Part shown: positions 10,094 to 20,966 of the stretch, one piece after another
Layout of the letters: every line of letters begins with the position of its first letter
Numbering within the stretch: the stretch's first letter is position 1
NCBI GenBank assembly: GCA_965644295.1
Contig: CBFFRP010000352.1
Location: 124,001-188,000 of the forward strand
Source: Paraphysomonas bandaiensis
Lineage: Eukaryota > Chrysophyceae
Reading direction: 5' to 3'
Length of the DNA stretch: 64,000 nt
Position numbers and translations under genes: made by a program
Notes under the pieces: generated by a model
What the model was told of the DNA's origin: nothing
Seen by the model: only the letters and a program-made list of their open reading frames with translations
The model's database searches: none

Positions 10094-13000
10094 TTACTTC
10101 ATCGCCGATATCCACATCTTGTCCAGCAGCTGTGCAGTTGCAAAATCTGAATTATATGATTTCAACAATATAGTGGTCTGGATTCCTGCGTTTCTCAATT
10201 TCGGATATAGATACTTTATGCGCCATCTCAATTTATCGTCTGTGTCAGAAGGTGTGCCATCAGTTTTAGTCGTATCACATAATATATCAGATGGAGAAGT
10301 GGAAGACAAGGAAACCGTTTTGCGTTCGCACTCTCCGTTTTCAACAAGTCGCCTCATGAGCTCCTCTTTTCCCTCACTAAAATACGCATTAGACCATCCG
10401 TCGTGGTATTCACAATGCAGCTCGTCCCCGCTACCATTGCAGCCTTTGCTTACAGGGAAACTAAAGCACTGACAAGCTCCAGAAAGTATATCCTGATTAC
10501 AGTGATTTCATACCAGGTAAAACTATCGACAATGCCCTACTTACCTCACGAAGGGATGACAATGTGGCAGTCGCTTTTTCTACCTCTTCCTTCAATTCTT
10601 CGAGCGAGCTGTTGATCACTGACTTTTCATTGGCAAACTTCCACCTGAGCAATCAATATAAATATGGGTAGTTAGTAGAGTTCTAAACTCTACACCTGTT
10701 TACTCCAAACAGCTCTTTAAACCTTATCTTGAATAACAAAATGCATTCTATTGCTAGAGAACTCAATCTTGACTGTTCCGCTTGGCTTACAGACAAATTG
10801 TTGTCAACATCTGTAGTATCAGTTGTGGTGGCATTTTCAGCTGATCCTGAGCTCTCTCTAAAAGTAACTTCATTCGAAAGGGGATGTTTATTTAAACTAC
10901 AAAGTCCGCTGGTGAAATATGTATATCTGAAACATTAAGATACACATCACAACAGGTAATATCCAACACAAAATTCTTACCGTGTCAGTCGCACAAGTGC
11001 TTCTTGATGTAGTCTGGATCGAGTGGTGCACAGCTGCTGCAAGAGATGAAATTGTATAACCAGTGGTAAAACACTGAGTTCATTGCTTTGTATGAAATCC
11101 AGGACAATGGGATCAACAGTCCAGTTACGCCGCAGAAAGTCAACAAAAAATATCGTACAGTTAATTCTAGTCTCATCATCTGCCTCGAGCCACTCCTTGG
11201 CCTAAAACGTAACGTTATACTGGAGTAGAGAAAAGAAGACAAACCTCTAGTACGGCAGACAGTTCTAGCTCAACGGCTCGAGCAAGCGAAGAGCTGTGAA
11301 CTAGTTCTGAATGTGCAGTATGTATATCTGCGCTGTGTGCTGCCGGTCCGAAGTCAATATACGACCCGAATGGAGAACGGTCCATCATCACTTCATCACA
11401 TCCAGCCTGTCGCAGCTGTTCCACGAGACACTGTAGGTCAGACAGATCGGAAGATTCAGCCAGATAGCCTGCCAGTGCACAGGAATTGATGAATGAGTGT
11501 GCAAACCTCCACCAGGATTGGATCCAACGCTGTTGTAGTAGTGTGACATGTCCAGATCCCCAGCTTAAACCCACTTCTAGATGAAGCTTATCGGGCATTA
11601 TGCCACGGTTACTTCGACTTCCAAATAACATGAGTCGAGGTATACATGGCTCTATCCCTGTCACACCTCCTCAAATCATGCATGTATTGCTAATTTTATT
11701 ACCTGGACGAAGATCGGAACGTTCGTTATACACGCACTCTATCCACGTGCTATTCAGCCGATAGAGTACAATGATCCAATCTACCATGACTAATATTACG
11801 TTCGCCCTCTCCTGCTTACTCTCTGGTATAGGAATACCACTCCAAATGTTTACCAGAGAGTGAGGGAGGTCGGGAAAAGGGTGCTTGGTAAGATGCATTA
11901 AAAAGCACCACTGCAATTGGGCTGGTAGCACCTTCAACCTATCCGAAACCTCTTGTGCAAGACAGGGGTCGCCGCAAACCTTATTCGCACTCTGCATAAG
12001 TTTTTCAAGCTCCGCAGACAGCATCGCCGGACCGTTATCAAAACCGACGAACTTTTTCGGAACAAGATAGTCTGGAGAGGGGTCAGGCACTAGCAACAGC
12101 AGCGGCAAGTCATTCGGACTAAGTCTTTGGGGCTTATGCTGCAGGCCGCGCTTCTTCTTCTTTTTACTCGTCCCTAACATACCCGTTGGCATAGCTTCAT
12201 CAGCAGCTGGTACCAAGTTGGCAAGCATAGTGAGCTCCCGTCTTATCTGTGCACAGTGGATTCTGCCAAAACGCCTATCTTGTTGTACATGAGTGCACCA
12301 CCGCCAACGTAACACCATTGACGAAAGGTGATAAAATCGGAACTGCCACTTACATGCTGACCACAGCCCTATTATGAACAATAACAAAGGCAATGCTACA
12401 CTAGTCAGATTACACCTGTGTCTGCATCATACTTCCTCCTCTCCCATATGCGATCCCGGACTGTGTCAAATTCTGTCCACTGCTTGGCCACCTCCTCCTT
12501 CTGTATGCATTCAGGTTTTGGCCACTCTTCGCCCGTAAACTTTTCATCGTATCTCCTCTTCGGATACCGAACCCTTGGTATAATTCTGTCCAGTGCTTCA
12601 GTGTCTGATAAGGCAAGAGCGCAGAAGAAGCGGGTAGCACAGAATATATTCCGAATAGACTTGTAGTAAGCTCCCCGACGCACTGGGTCGAGAGAATGCA
12701 TTGTCCCGTCCCCCACAAGATAGTTTAGAACAAGGTAGCGAATAGGCAGACACATAGTATCCAGTTCCGGCAAGAAACCCAGCACGTACTCCTGCACATC
12801 CGGTGGTTCCCTATCCAGAAATAGTTCTAACTGGCTCGACCACACCTATCCTAAAAAGTCAGCCCAATCCAAATACACCTACACCAATACACATTACCTT
12901 ACATCTTGCGTTCATGAACGCAGAAAAATCCAAGTTCGAGGAGAGGATTGGTTTAGCCTCAAAAGATGACATATCTATTACCACCTCCGTCTCTGTGGGC

Positions 13001-14048
13001 TTGTATAAGGGAGCAGTATCTTCAAGAGCAATCCTCAAAAATCGCCCCCGGCACTCGATTTTATGGCCTGTTGATTCAGAGTCTATTCCAACCCCTATGT
13101 ACTCGCACACCCTAAAGAAACAGATCAAAATCATCCTGCAGCACCAGCGATATTCATATATTTCACCTCACCTTCGCATGTCTATTAATCTCGGGCCCAG
13201 AAGAGTATCCAGGACCTCATCTTCATTCCCTTGGGCTATAAAGGCGGCATTCTGAAAGGACCGGGCAAGAGAATCAAAAAACAATTGCCAATGCGCAGAC
13301 TGTGGGTTATCTGGGACCACGTGCTGCACCACACTTGCGCTCTTTCGCGTTTCCTGACCGGTTCCATTCTTCTGAGGACACATCGCAAACGCCGATTCTG
13401 GATGCACTATACGAATAAACACTGGTGACTGAGTGAAAAAGTATTAGTCATCAAGAATTTCAAACCTAAGGCGGTTTTAAGGCAGCGCAAAGGTTCTCCA
13501 AGAACAGCTTTGCTGTCTGCTTCCGAATTGCCTCTTAGTGATGCACCAACTGACAGAAGCGGTTTACAATAACTTTCCAAATGAGAAGATATCTCGATAG
13601 TATCCAACAGCCTCTCTATTCCTTCCCCTATATCAGCTATCATGAAATTATCAGGACTCTTCTTTGATTTTTCAGAGAGAATGCGCTGTAAGTCACCCTT
13701 TATAAGGTCCATAACACACGAGCACCACCCACAGTGTAATGCCGTTAACAATCTCTCCATACGAACATATACATCTTCAGATATGAACGGATACTGTTTT
13801 CTTATGCGTGATAAGAAGTGAGTGACTCGACTGGCATTAAGATTATAGTCCAGAGTGCTCTTGTCTGATATACATAATACAGAGAACGAGTCAGGAGATA
13901 AATAAGACTCAAAGTACAGATGATATGACGGGGATCCTGGAGACAGTGACATAGGGAGAAAAGAGCGGTGCGATATGATGTAGATATTAAATCTAATATC
14001 AGGTACGCTTAAAGTGGATATTCCGTCAATTGTTAATAAGCTGTCCAC
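10094..14048 (-). CDS. Unrecognised multi-exon protein of about 1,170 aa
   Basis: Ten exons can be chained in frame on the minus strand: 14048-13466, 13421-13172, 13135-12898, 12845-12416, 12368-11703, 11669-11245, 11201-10981, 10926 to about 10700, about 10655-10540, and about 10490-10094. Introns are 33-52 nt where I could place both ends, for example 36 nt at 13136-13171 and 33 nt at 11670-11702. The protein is mainly helical and Leu-rich, with a Lys run (KKKKKRG) in the middle and an acidic/Ser/Thr-rich stretch before the C-terminus (ending KMWISAMK), which suggests a helical-repeat scaffold. I do not recognise the family. The first in-frame codon is GTG next to an acceptor-like CATACAG, so a short upstream exon holding the true ATG is likely. 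The tRNA-Gly pair begins about 80 bp upstream. Confidence 0.6.
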
Positions 14049-14127
14049 TCTGTATGGTTAAATGTTGTTCAAAAAGAAAAAATAATATGCTTTATATTAC
14101 ATAAATTGTGTTATCAGCACCAGAGAA

Positions 14128-14198
14128 GCATCAGTGGTTTAGTGGTAAAATTTCCGCTTGCCATGCGGAAGCCCGGGGTTCGATTCCCCGCTGATGCA
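14128..14198 (+). tRNA. tRNA-Gly (anticodon GCC)
   Basis: Complete 71-nt cloverleaf: acceptor stem GCATCAG/CTGATGC with discriminator A, D-loop TTTAGTGGTAAA, anticodon arm TCCGC-TTGCCAT-GCGGA, and T arm CGGGG-TTCGATT-CCCCG with a good B box. No intron and no encoded CCA. A T-run (TTTTT) shortly downstream can stop RNA polymerase III. Confidence 0.97.
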
Positions 14199-14286
14199 TT
14201 CACTTTTTGCTCGTTTACATTACTTCTTTGTAGTAGAAATGTGTTATCTATTAATAAATTTGTTGGCACCTCATCACCATCAAGTA

Positions 14287-14357
14287 GCATCAGTGGTTTA
14301 GTGGTAAAATTTCCGCTTGCCATGCGGAAGCCCGGGGTTCGATTCCCCGCTGATGCA
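14287..14357 (+). tRNA. tRNA-Gly (anticodon GCC)
   Basis: Identical in sequence to the gene at 14128 and 88 bp downstream of its end. It is followed by TTCTTTTTT, a strong polymerase III terminator. Confidence 0.97.
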
Positions 14358-14594
14358 TTCTTTTTTCACTTTCCATTTTTTTATTGGGAAAATCAGTATT
14401 CCTGAGTAGACGCACTGTATTTTTTTCTCAAGCGCTGATCAGAACAAAAACTCTTCACTTCGCTCATATAGTCCGCTCCACTGACCTCGTATCCTTGTGG
14501 ATGGATAGTAATGTGTGCGTGAACAGCATACACTCATACCAGTTTTGCAAACAAGAACGAGGACAGAGCAAGCAATCCACTATCTTCTCTTTCT

Positions 14595-16139
14595 ATGGTG
14601 CATATCGAATACAAAGTTCTTCCCCCGAGTAGAATATTTGAGAGCATTGCTGCAGTCAACGATACTGATCAATGCAATACTTTTTATAGGGTTGGCACAT
14701 GTGGTCTTGAAATCGAAAAAGCTTCAGACACAGGCCTTGTTCCAACTCTGAAAGAGTATTGCGATAAGTTAGCATCCTCTTCATCACAATGGTTGGCTAA
14801 TGAAGGGGGCGCTATTAGCGCTTCCATTAATGGAGATATTGTTGGCATAGCAGTGTATCGCCAAAGTTCACCAGGTCGTCACGCTCAGCTATTGCTTATA
14901 CAGGTGAACAGTAGCTGCCGCAGACGAGGGGTGGGTCGAAGTATGCTTGAGCGCGTGGCAGATATATTCCGGTCGGAAGGGGAATCCTCGTTGCTGGTGT
15001 CCTCACGACCTTGCACTGAAGCTGTCGACTTCTTTACAGCCCAAGGATTTCGCTTTGTACGGGTAGAAAGCGAACGTAGTGACCCGTTGGACATACCATT
15101 GGTGCTTCCGCTGCAGTCTAGTCGTCTGCGGTGGTGCATTTTGGGCACGAGTTTCATTTCTGAACTAATGGTGGAGGCTATCCGTGGATCAGTCAATGGG
15201 GAAGTATGGAGTGTGGCAGGACGATCTATAAAGAATCTTACAGCTTTTGCAGAGAGACATAATATATCAGTTCGACACCAGGACTACGAATCGGCAATAG
15301 TGGATTCTGTCGTGGATGTTGTGTATATTGGTCTCCCAACCTACATGCATGCGGAGTGGGTACAGCGGTGTGCTCTTGCTGGCAAGCACATCGTCTGTGA
15401 AAAATCATTTGCTGTCAACATGCAACAGGCTGAGGCAGCACTTGACGTGGTTCGACAGAGTGGAGTCTTTTGCATGGAGGCGCAAATGTACCGGTGTCAT
15501 CCTATTGTACTTCGACTTCTAGAACTACTAAAGGAAAAACCACTGGGAGCGGCTGTCTCTGTTTCCCTCGTCTTTTCTGCACCCATAGTCACTCTTTTCA
15601 ACAGGATTGCAGGGGGAAGTATTCTTGACTTGGGGTGTTATCTTGTCTCTCTTGCTCGGATTTTGTTTGGGGAACCGGTGGGAGTGTCAGGAAGTGGAAC
15701 ATTGGTCCAGCCATCACCAGAACGACTTGACGCAGGGGACAGTCCATTCGACTCTGAGTCAGTGGCAACATTAGATATGCCAGGAGGGGTAACAGCTACA
15801 CTAAGAGCCTGTAATAACGAAGACTTAAGTGTCTGTTGCTCGATTAATTGTGAAGATGGTGTTATAGAGCTCTCCAACCTCTGGGACAACTCTCATCCAG
15901 ATGAAATTATAGTTAAGCGGTCATGTGGGAGTATTTATCGCATTCCAGTGCCGTTGCGGAAAAACACCAACTTTTACACTGCCCAGGTTGATGCAGTTAA
16001 CACAGCCGTTCAGCATGGTCGCTATGAGGCTTATTTTCCCGCGATGTCGTGGCAGGATTCCGTTAATAATATGTCTGTATTGGACAAGTGGAGGACCGCT
16101 ATTGGGCTGAAGTATAATTTAGAGACTCGTATCAAATAG
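14595..16139 (+). CDS. GNAT acetyltransferase fused to Gfo/Idh/MocA oxidoreductase
   Basis: Intronless ORF of 514 aa. Residues ~1-165 form a GNAT fold: strand DIVGIAVYR, then the acetyl-CoA loop CRRRGVGRSMLERV (Q/RxxGxG/A type, about 107-120), then the late strand and helix EAVDFFTAQGFRFVRV. Residues ~176-510 are a Gfo/Idh/MocA-type dehydrogenase: Rossmann strand LRWCILGTSFISE, VDVVYIGLPTYMHAEW, the EK of the EKP signature as EKS (about 269-271), and GGSILDLGCYLVS matching the family GGGxLxDxGxY. Such enzymes oxidise or reduce sugars and trans-dihydrodiols with NAD(P)H; the substrate here is unknown. I do not know this domain pairing as an animal protein. Lack of introns in an intron-rich region suggests bacterial origin or retroposition. 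The gene lies between the two duplicated tRNA cassettes. Confidence 0.88.
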   Translation: MVHIEYKVLPPSRIFESIAAVNDTDQCNTFYRVGTCGLEIEKASDTGLVPTLKEYCDKLASSSSQWLANEGGAISASINGDIVGIAVYRQSSPGRHAQLLLIQVNSSCRRRGVGRSMLERVADIFRSEGESSLLVSSRPCTEAVDFFTAQGFRFVRVESERSDPLDIPLVLPLQSSRLRWCILGTSFISELMVEAIRGSVNGEVWSVAGRSIKNLTAFAERHNISVRHQDYESAIVDSVVDVVYIGLPTYMHAEWVQRCALAGKHIVCEKSFAVNMQQAEAALDVVRQSGVFCMEAQMYRCHPIVLRLLELLKEKPLGAAVSVSLVFSAPIVTLFNRIAGGSILDLGCYLVSLARILFGEPVGVSGSGTLVQPSPERLDAGDSPFDSESVATLDMPGGVTATLRACNNEDLSVCCSINCEDGVIELSNLWDNSHPDEIIVKRSCGSIYRIPVPLRKNTNFYTAQVDAVNTAVQHGRYEAYFPAMSWQDSVNNMSVLDKWRTAIGLKYNLETRIK

Positions 16140-17065
16140 CGTTACAAACATAGAGTACCACAATATATCACTGCAGTGACTTATAGTTTTAAGAAAATAG
16201 AAAATACGGTATTCATATAGCCAAAGTGTGACATTGCATGACCATATTATAGTTTAATACCACATTGATTGTGCTTTAGGAATACTGTTCCTGGCATTGA
16301 CTCTTTACGAAAAGATTACATCTGTATGTGTCGAATAACTCCAATTATAGTCAATGATGGTAAGTAATATTCAGTATTTAGTTATTGCCAATAGTGAAGT
16401 ATAGACCGTCAAAATATTAATTATATTGCACTGTATTTATTGAGCGCATGAAAAATATTACTACTAGCACAACAATACAAGATTGATGAATAATATTGAT
16501 TCAGTTCATTGTTGTCTTGCCCTGCGTTGCTTTAACTTCTATCCTCATTGCACAACCAACTCTACGGAGGATGTTAGCACTAAGTCAGTGTTTCACCTCT
16601 ACATTTAGAACGTACATCTATACTAGTCTCACTAATACAACATTCATTGTCAGCAACATTTATTCGGAGTATTGTCAGCAAAAGCACGGAGAAGAGAAGT
16701 TTCCTTCGGAAATAGAGTGATGTTGCCTATATGATAACACCTCTATATATCTGATCGCGAGATGTAGCAATGAGTCCAATACATGGACAGTACGTGAATA
16801 TTATCAAAGCTTCAACTAAATGCAATATTTGCAGAACTTGTGTGATCCGAAAATGACGCAAGAAGAATATTAAGGCCTCATTCAAGAGGTAGTAATACTC
16901 TACTTCATACGCAAAAGTCCATACCGAAACAGCAGGACAGATCCGTGACATATGACTGTTATATAATAACTTGCAGTTATAAGGATGCTGTGTCGCATTC
17001 TCTATTGGCTGGAACCTGGTGCCCATTGGATTGAAAACGAAACTCCATCTCATGACAATATGATC
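16140..17065. other. Intergenic, AT-rich
   Basis: Two ORFs of 74 and 108 codons (16496 + and 16727 -) show no domain and no splice partner. Nothing else is seen before the duplicated tRNA cassette. Confidence 0.5.
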
Positions 17066-17107
17066 TATGCTTTATATTATATAAATTGTGTTATCAGCAC
17101 CAGAGAA

Positions 17108-17178
17108 GCATCAGTGGTTTAGTGGTAAAATTTCCGCTTGCCATGCGGAAGCCCGGGGTTCGATTCCCCGCTGATGCA
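17108..17178 (+). tRNA. tRNA-Gly (anticodon GCC)
   Basis: 71 nt, identical to the three other tRNA-Gly genes of the window, with all arms paired and a B box of GGTTCGATTCC. Confidence 0.97.
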
Positions 17179-17266
17179 TTCACTTTTTGCTCGTTTGCAT
17201 TACTTCTTTGTAGTAGAAATGTGTTATCTATTAATAAATTTGTTGGCACCTCATCACCATCAAGTA

Positions 17267-17337
17267 GCATCAGTGGTTTAGTGGTAAAATTTCCGCTTGC
17301 CATGCGGAAGCCCGGGGTTCGATTCCCCGCTGATGCA
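17267..17337 (+). tRNA. tRNA-Gly (anticodon GCC)
   Basis: Fourth identical copy, 88 bp downstream of the end of the gene at 17108 and followed by TTCTTTTTT. Confidence 0.97.
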
Positions 17338-17617
17338 TTCTTTTTTGTCTTTTTGTTTGTGTTCGGCCACTTCTTACTGGATAATCTGGAAAACGTAGAT
17401 TTTCATGAGAAGTAAAGAATATACAGCAGTACAGTATTTGAAGAACTGCTCGCAATACACTTTTGTTCGTCGATTGACTGTGTTTGAATCAAAGTAATTA
17501 CAGCACTCATCGTCCTCACCACCCCTTCACTCTACCCGCAGACCAATTACCGAAACACATGTGTTGAGGTCAAATCTAGGGTTCATCATGCCCGCAAGTA
17601 TGCATTAACCGGAGGGG

Positions 17618-19936
17618 ATGGGGGAGGTATACCGGACAATAGTAGCTGAGCGTGGACGTTTTCGCGGAGAGAACCCACGTATAGGGACTGAACTATCAGA
17701 TGAAGTAACATGTGCGCTCATATCTATAGATGAGAATGATGTCACGGAGTTTTGGATGCACATTGGGGAGTTGCGTATACGAATCGATAAGTACTCCGAT
17801 GTCCAGCCTACCCTACTGGATATCCTCTCTGGGGATAACATGGTTTGTGTTCAGACCCAAGAATTCGGCAGCTTATATATTCATTTGCTAGACAATAATT
17901 CATTTGAGAAATTTTGGAGGGCTGTTCGAGAAGTACTAGTCGAAATTCTCTTTATGGAGGCTACATCCGTATGGTCAACTTCGGGCAGGATATCCGTGCC
18001 AGTAATGCAGTCTGCAATTGAAGCATCTGCAAGTCTTGTTCCAAGTACGAATGTTCATGTTTTAAGGGGCGCATGGATTATAAAATGTAGGCGTGCAATC
18101 GATGCATGTGCGCAGGCCTTGAGAGCGGATCCCGGTGGAGTGAGTGTGGAAGTAGCAGAGCGGGTACTACAAGCCGCAGATTCTGACCCTGTCTTCTCTT
18201 CAGATAGAGACGTACAGTTTATCCGATATCTTTTGCCATCATTGTATCCACGTGCCCAGGATGAGGTTGTAACAGGGGTAAAGGTTACATCGCCCTCCAG
18301 TGGTGACGATGTTGTACCCGAAGAGAGTAAAACTGCAACCCCACCCGAGGGATTCATTGAACGGTACGTAACGGAGGATACATCAGAAATAGATTCCGAT
18401 TACAGTTGTAGCAGTACTAGTGTATGGAAGTGCGATTTAGCTGATATATGTGTGTCGTACGATAGCGATAGAGTGGCACTGTCAACGCGCCACAGGTCCT
18501 CACCCCGTCGTAGACGCCGTGGACTATGGCTACTTTCGGTGGTGTTGCGCTCTTTAGGAATACTTGTTCTGATGATAAGTGCGATTGTATGTGGATGCAT
18601 GGCGGGGGTGATAGCACGACAAGAGGTTTTCTGTTTGCAAACCCACTCACTACACAGTATAGGTGTTGCACCGGACCCCGCCCAATATTCCGGTCCTTGG
18701 ACCCCTAGCCCTGTACTTTTGCAACTTCCTCCTATAAGCCTTCTGCCCTCTAGAGTCCGGGGTGTAGTTGGTGCTTCCCTCTGTAGTGGTGCACATATAG
18801 TGATCAATAATCCATCAGTGGTTGCCACGTTCGCTGCTAAAGCCTCAGCGGATGTTGTCTCGATGTCATTGTCCTCCATGTACAAGGTCTGGCAGCACAC
18901 GCTTCTCCCCAACCTCTCTGGGTGGGTGAGATATATGTACCAACAGTGTATATTCCCGTTAGGCAGATCTATATGGTATCAGTGTAGTATACTGGTGAAG
19001 GGTTCAGGTGAGAGATTGTTGTCCCCCACGAGCGCTAAAGCCTACTGTGGTGAAGAGCTACTACCATGGTTGAAACGGTTGTTGCAGGAGATACTTCAGA
19101 TTGCGAAGAAGAGGTTTCTCCGACTGGATTTTAGAAGTAGTGGAATAAGAATATATGAATTGTTGCCAATTTCATCAGCAACAGATGTTTACCGGAGTGT
19201 GGTTCATGGGCGTCTCCGGCCTTTGATAGTCGAGTTAGCAAGGGTTGGCTTGGGCGCTGCGGGCCAATCATGGAGAGTTGTGTATAGTGGCTACAGTAAG
19301 ATAGCGCGTTGTGCTCATGTTTTTGTCGACCAGTTTGTAAGCCTGGTTTATGCAAGCGGTAATGCATCCCAAAGTGATAGTGAATCTGCCAGCGACAGCA
19401 TGTCCACCCAGGAGTTATACACTCCGGATCGGACAGTGGCAGTTGTAGATAGTACAGAGTTATTTGGAACAGATGAGCCATTGGTGAAATTTGCAATAGA
19501 GGATCAAGTATGTGATATCAGTGACGGTTGTCGGATGATGACAGGCCATATTATTGACGAATCCGAAGGTGAAGAACCCAAACAGTTGCACGAGTCTGTT
19601 CACCTGGAAGCTGCTCCTGCTGGTGTGCCAGTCTCGCCAACTTTCAACTTTGTCGACTCAGGGAATCCAGATACTATTGGGTCATTGGGACATGATGAGT
19701 TTTCTCCTGATGACGATGAAATCGACAGTGGGAGAAGATTCGTCCTCGGCGCTATTCCATGGTTACGGCCACGCAGTTCCGTATATCACAGGGCTACACC
19801 AGATCTCTTCCTATCTAATTCACCTGGAAACACAGGAAAAGGTGATGTCGAGGTGTCAACGGAAGGTAGCGAGGCCGCCCGGCGGGAAAAATCTAAGAGA
19901 CTGCATTGGCTGGGTTTTGTGCGTCAAGGAAACTAA
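17618..19936 (+). CDS. Single-pass membrane protein, unknown (772 aa)
   Basis: Single-exon ORF. Residues 1-~270 form an N-terminal soluble part with acidic and Ser-rich segments. Residues ~291-305 are strongly basic (TRHRSSPRRRRRGLWL) and precede one clear transmembrane helix of about 22 residues (LGILVLMISAIVCGCMAGVI). A mixed C-terminal part follows, ending in an acidic/Ser-rich region. The basic cluster before the helix predicts a cytosolic N-terminus. No enzymatic motif is visible. A first hydrophobic stretch is absent, so it is not an ordinary signal-peptide protein. I do not recognise the family. The start ATG at 17618 is the first in the frame. Confidence 0.65.
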   Translation: MGEVYRTIVAERGRFRGENPRIGTELSDEVTCALISIDENDVTEFWMHIGELRIRIDKYSDVQPTLLDILSGDNMVCVQTQEFGSLYIHLLDNNSFEKFWRAVREVLVEILFMEATSVWSTSGRISVPVMQSAIEASASLVPSTNVHVLRGAWIIKCRRAIDACAQALRADPGGVSVEVAERVLQAADSDPVFSSDRDVQFIRYLLPSLYPRAQDEVVTGVKVTSPSSGDDVVPEESKTATPPEGFIERYVTEDTSEIDSDYSCSSTSVWKCDLADICVSYDSDRVALSTRHRSSPRRRRRGLWLLSVVLRSLGILVLMISAIVCGCMAGVIARQEVFCLQTHSLHSIGVAPDPAQYSGPWTPSPVLLQLPPISLLPSRVRGVVGASLCSGAHIVINNPSVVATFAAKASADVVSMSLSSMYKVWQHTLLPNLSGWVRYMYQQCIFPLGRSIWYQCSILVKGSGERLLSPTSAKAYCGEELLPWLKRLLQEILQIAKKRFLRLDFRSSGIRIYELLPISSATDVYRSVVHGRLRPLIVELARVGLGAAGQSWRVVYSGYSKIARCAHVFVDQFVSLVYASGNASQSDSESASDSMSTQELYTPDRTVAVVDSTELFGTDEPLVKFAIEDQVCDISDGCRMMTGHIIDESEGEEPKQLHESVHLEAAPAGVPVSPTFNFVDSGNPDTIGSLGHDEFSPDDDEIDSGRRFVLGAIPWLRPRSSVYHRATPDLFLSNSPGNTGKGDVEVSTEGSEAARREKSKRLHWLGFVRQGN

Positions 19937-20497
19937 ACCAGCGTGCAACCGCTAATGTCTCACATACATACACCACTTTTTTGCAGTAAACAAAACTCAG
20001 GGTTGCATTGTTTCAAGTACTTGAAAAGCCAATGCAGTGGTTTGTTGCTACGAAAGTAAGGGAGAAATGCGCCACAGGAATGATTCGACAGTGTAGAGTA
20101 GCTAATTTGTAATGATATTCGTACGTGTGGTGTAATACCGTTTTTTTGTAACATTTATATTATCAAAGTGCTATTTACTGTGTATAAAAGTATATATTAC
20201 CTACTAATAATAATCAGTAATCTGCGTTTGTAATGTTAATTATACACTGTTGATATCGTCTAGATATGAAGCACTGATTGGAAGGTTGCTCTCATACGAG
20301 GGATATTTTAGTACTTTGTTGTTCAGTTTCCAAGTTGTATTTCATACGTACTCTCCTATATATGTTTGTATATCAATCGATTTTACAAAACTTTATTTAT
20401 TCGATTCATAATAACGTAACCAGTGGGGTAACAATTAATGTTACGCTACTAGCCACACAACAAAGTCTAACACGACGTTTTCTTGGTTCATTCACTC
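19937..20497. other. Intergenic, AT-rich
   Basis: No gene is seen between the 772-aa protein gene and the R1+R2 repeat. Confidence 0.5.
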
Positions 20498-20966
20498 TCA
20501 ACAAAGTCGGACTCGCACCTTTTCGTGGTGTATAAGTACCGGAGATATTTCTCCGGGAAACTAACGTGAGCTGCATATAATTGACAGCAGATATTGTTCT
20601 GCCCATTCATAGCCTTATGCTTGTGTAGTACAAGGGACACTAATAAGTCACTTGTGTAGACGTCTTTGGGCCTTGACGAATAAGCAGGAATCCGGAAAAG
20701 AGCCCACCTCAAGGGCATCCGGGACAGGGCTGCCTACTAAAGTTAAGTATTCACCTGAAGGAATCAAAAATCCTGAAGGAAGCAGATGTCAGGTATATCA
20801 ACAGTCTGCTTGCTCACTGCGTTTGTTTTGAGCGGTAAAGCGAAAGAGGTGGCACCCTGGTGATTGTGGTAATACACAAGCAGCCTTCGTAGACTTAAAT
20901 AGTAGGATATCAGAGTGAAGCACTAACTCTTAAACGCCTATTTTTAATAATAAGACATTCACTGCT
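20498..20966 (+). repeat. R1+R2 composite repeat, most complete copy
   Basis: It starts TCAACAAAGTCGGACTCGCA, contains the perfect 7-bp stem CCGGAGA...TCTCCGG, and continues through the middle blocks (CACCTGAAGGAATCAAAAAT, CAGATGTCAGGTATATCAAC). At about 20850 it runs straight into the R2 tail (GAGGTGGCACCCTGGTG ... AATAATAAGACATTCACTGC). This copy shows that R1 and R2 can be one ~470-bp unit whose 3' end matches the 3' UTR of the LINE. Confidence 0.75.

Larger units (their letters stand above)
14086..14366 (+). repeat. Duplicated tRNA-Gly cassette, left copy
   Basis: 281 bp align without gaps to 17066-17346 (constant offset 2980); I count two mismatches. Each copy holds two tRNA-Gly genes and the spacer between them. 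Confidence 0.9.
17066..17346 (+). repeat. Duplicated tRNA-Gly cassette, right copy
   Basis: Near-identical to 14086-14366 with no indels. The right edge is sharp: after TTTTTT the two copies diverge completely. Confidence 0.9.

Noticed and set aside
14106-14405. 99-codon ORFs over the tRNA cassettes (also at 17086-17415)
   Set aside because: They read straight through two tRNA genes; the repeated peptide is simply tRNA sequence translated twice.
20498-20850. R1 as an ordinary tRNA-derived SINE
   Set aside because: No convincing A or B box was found at the usual spacing from the head; promoter type left open.
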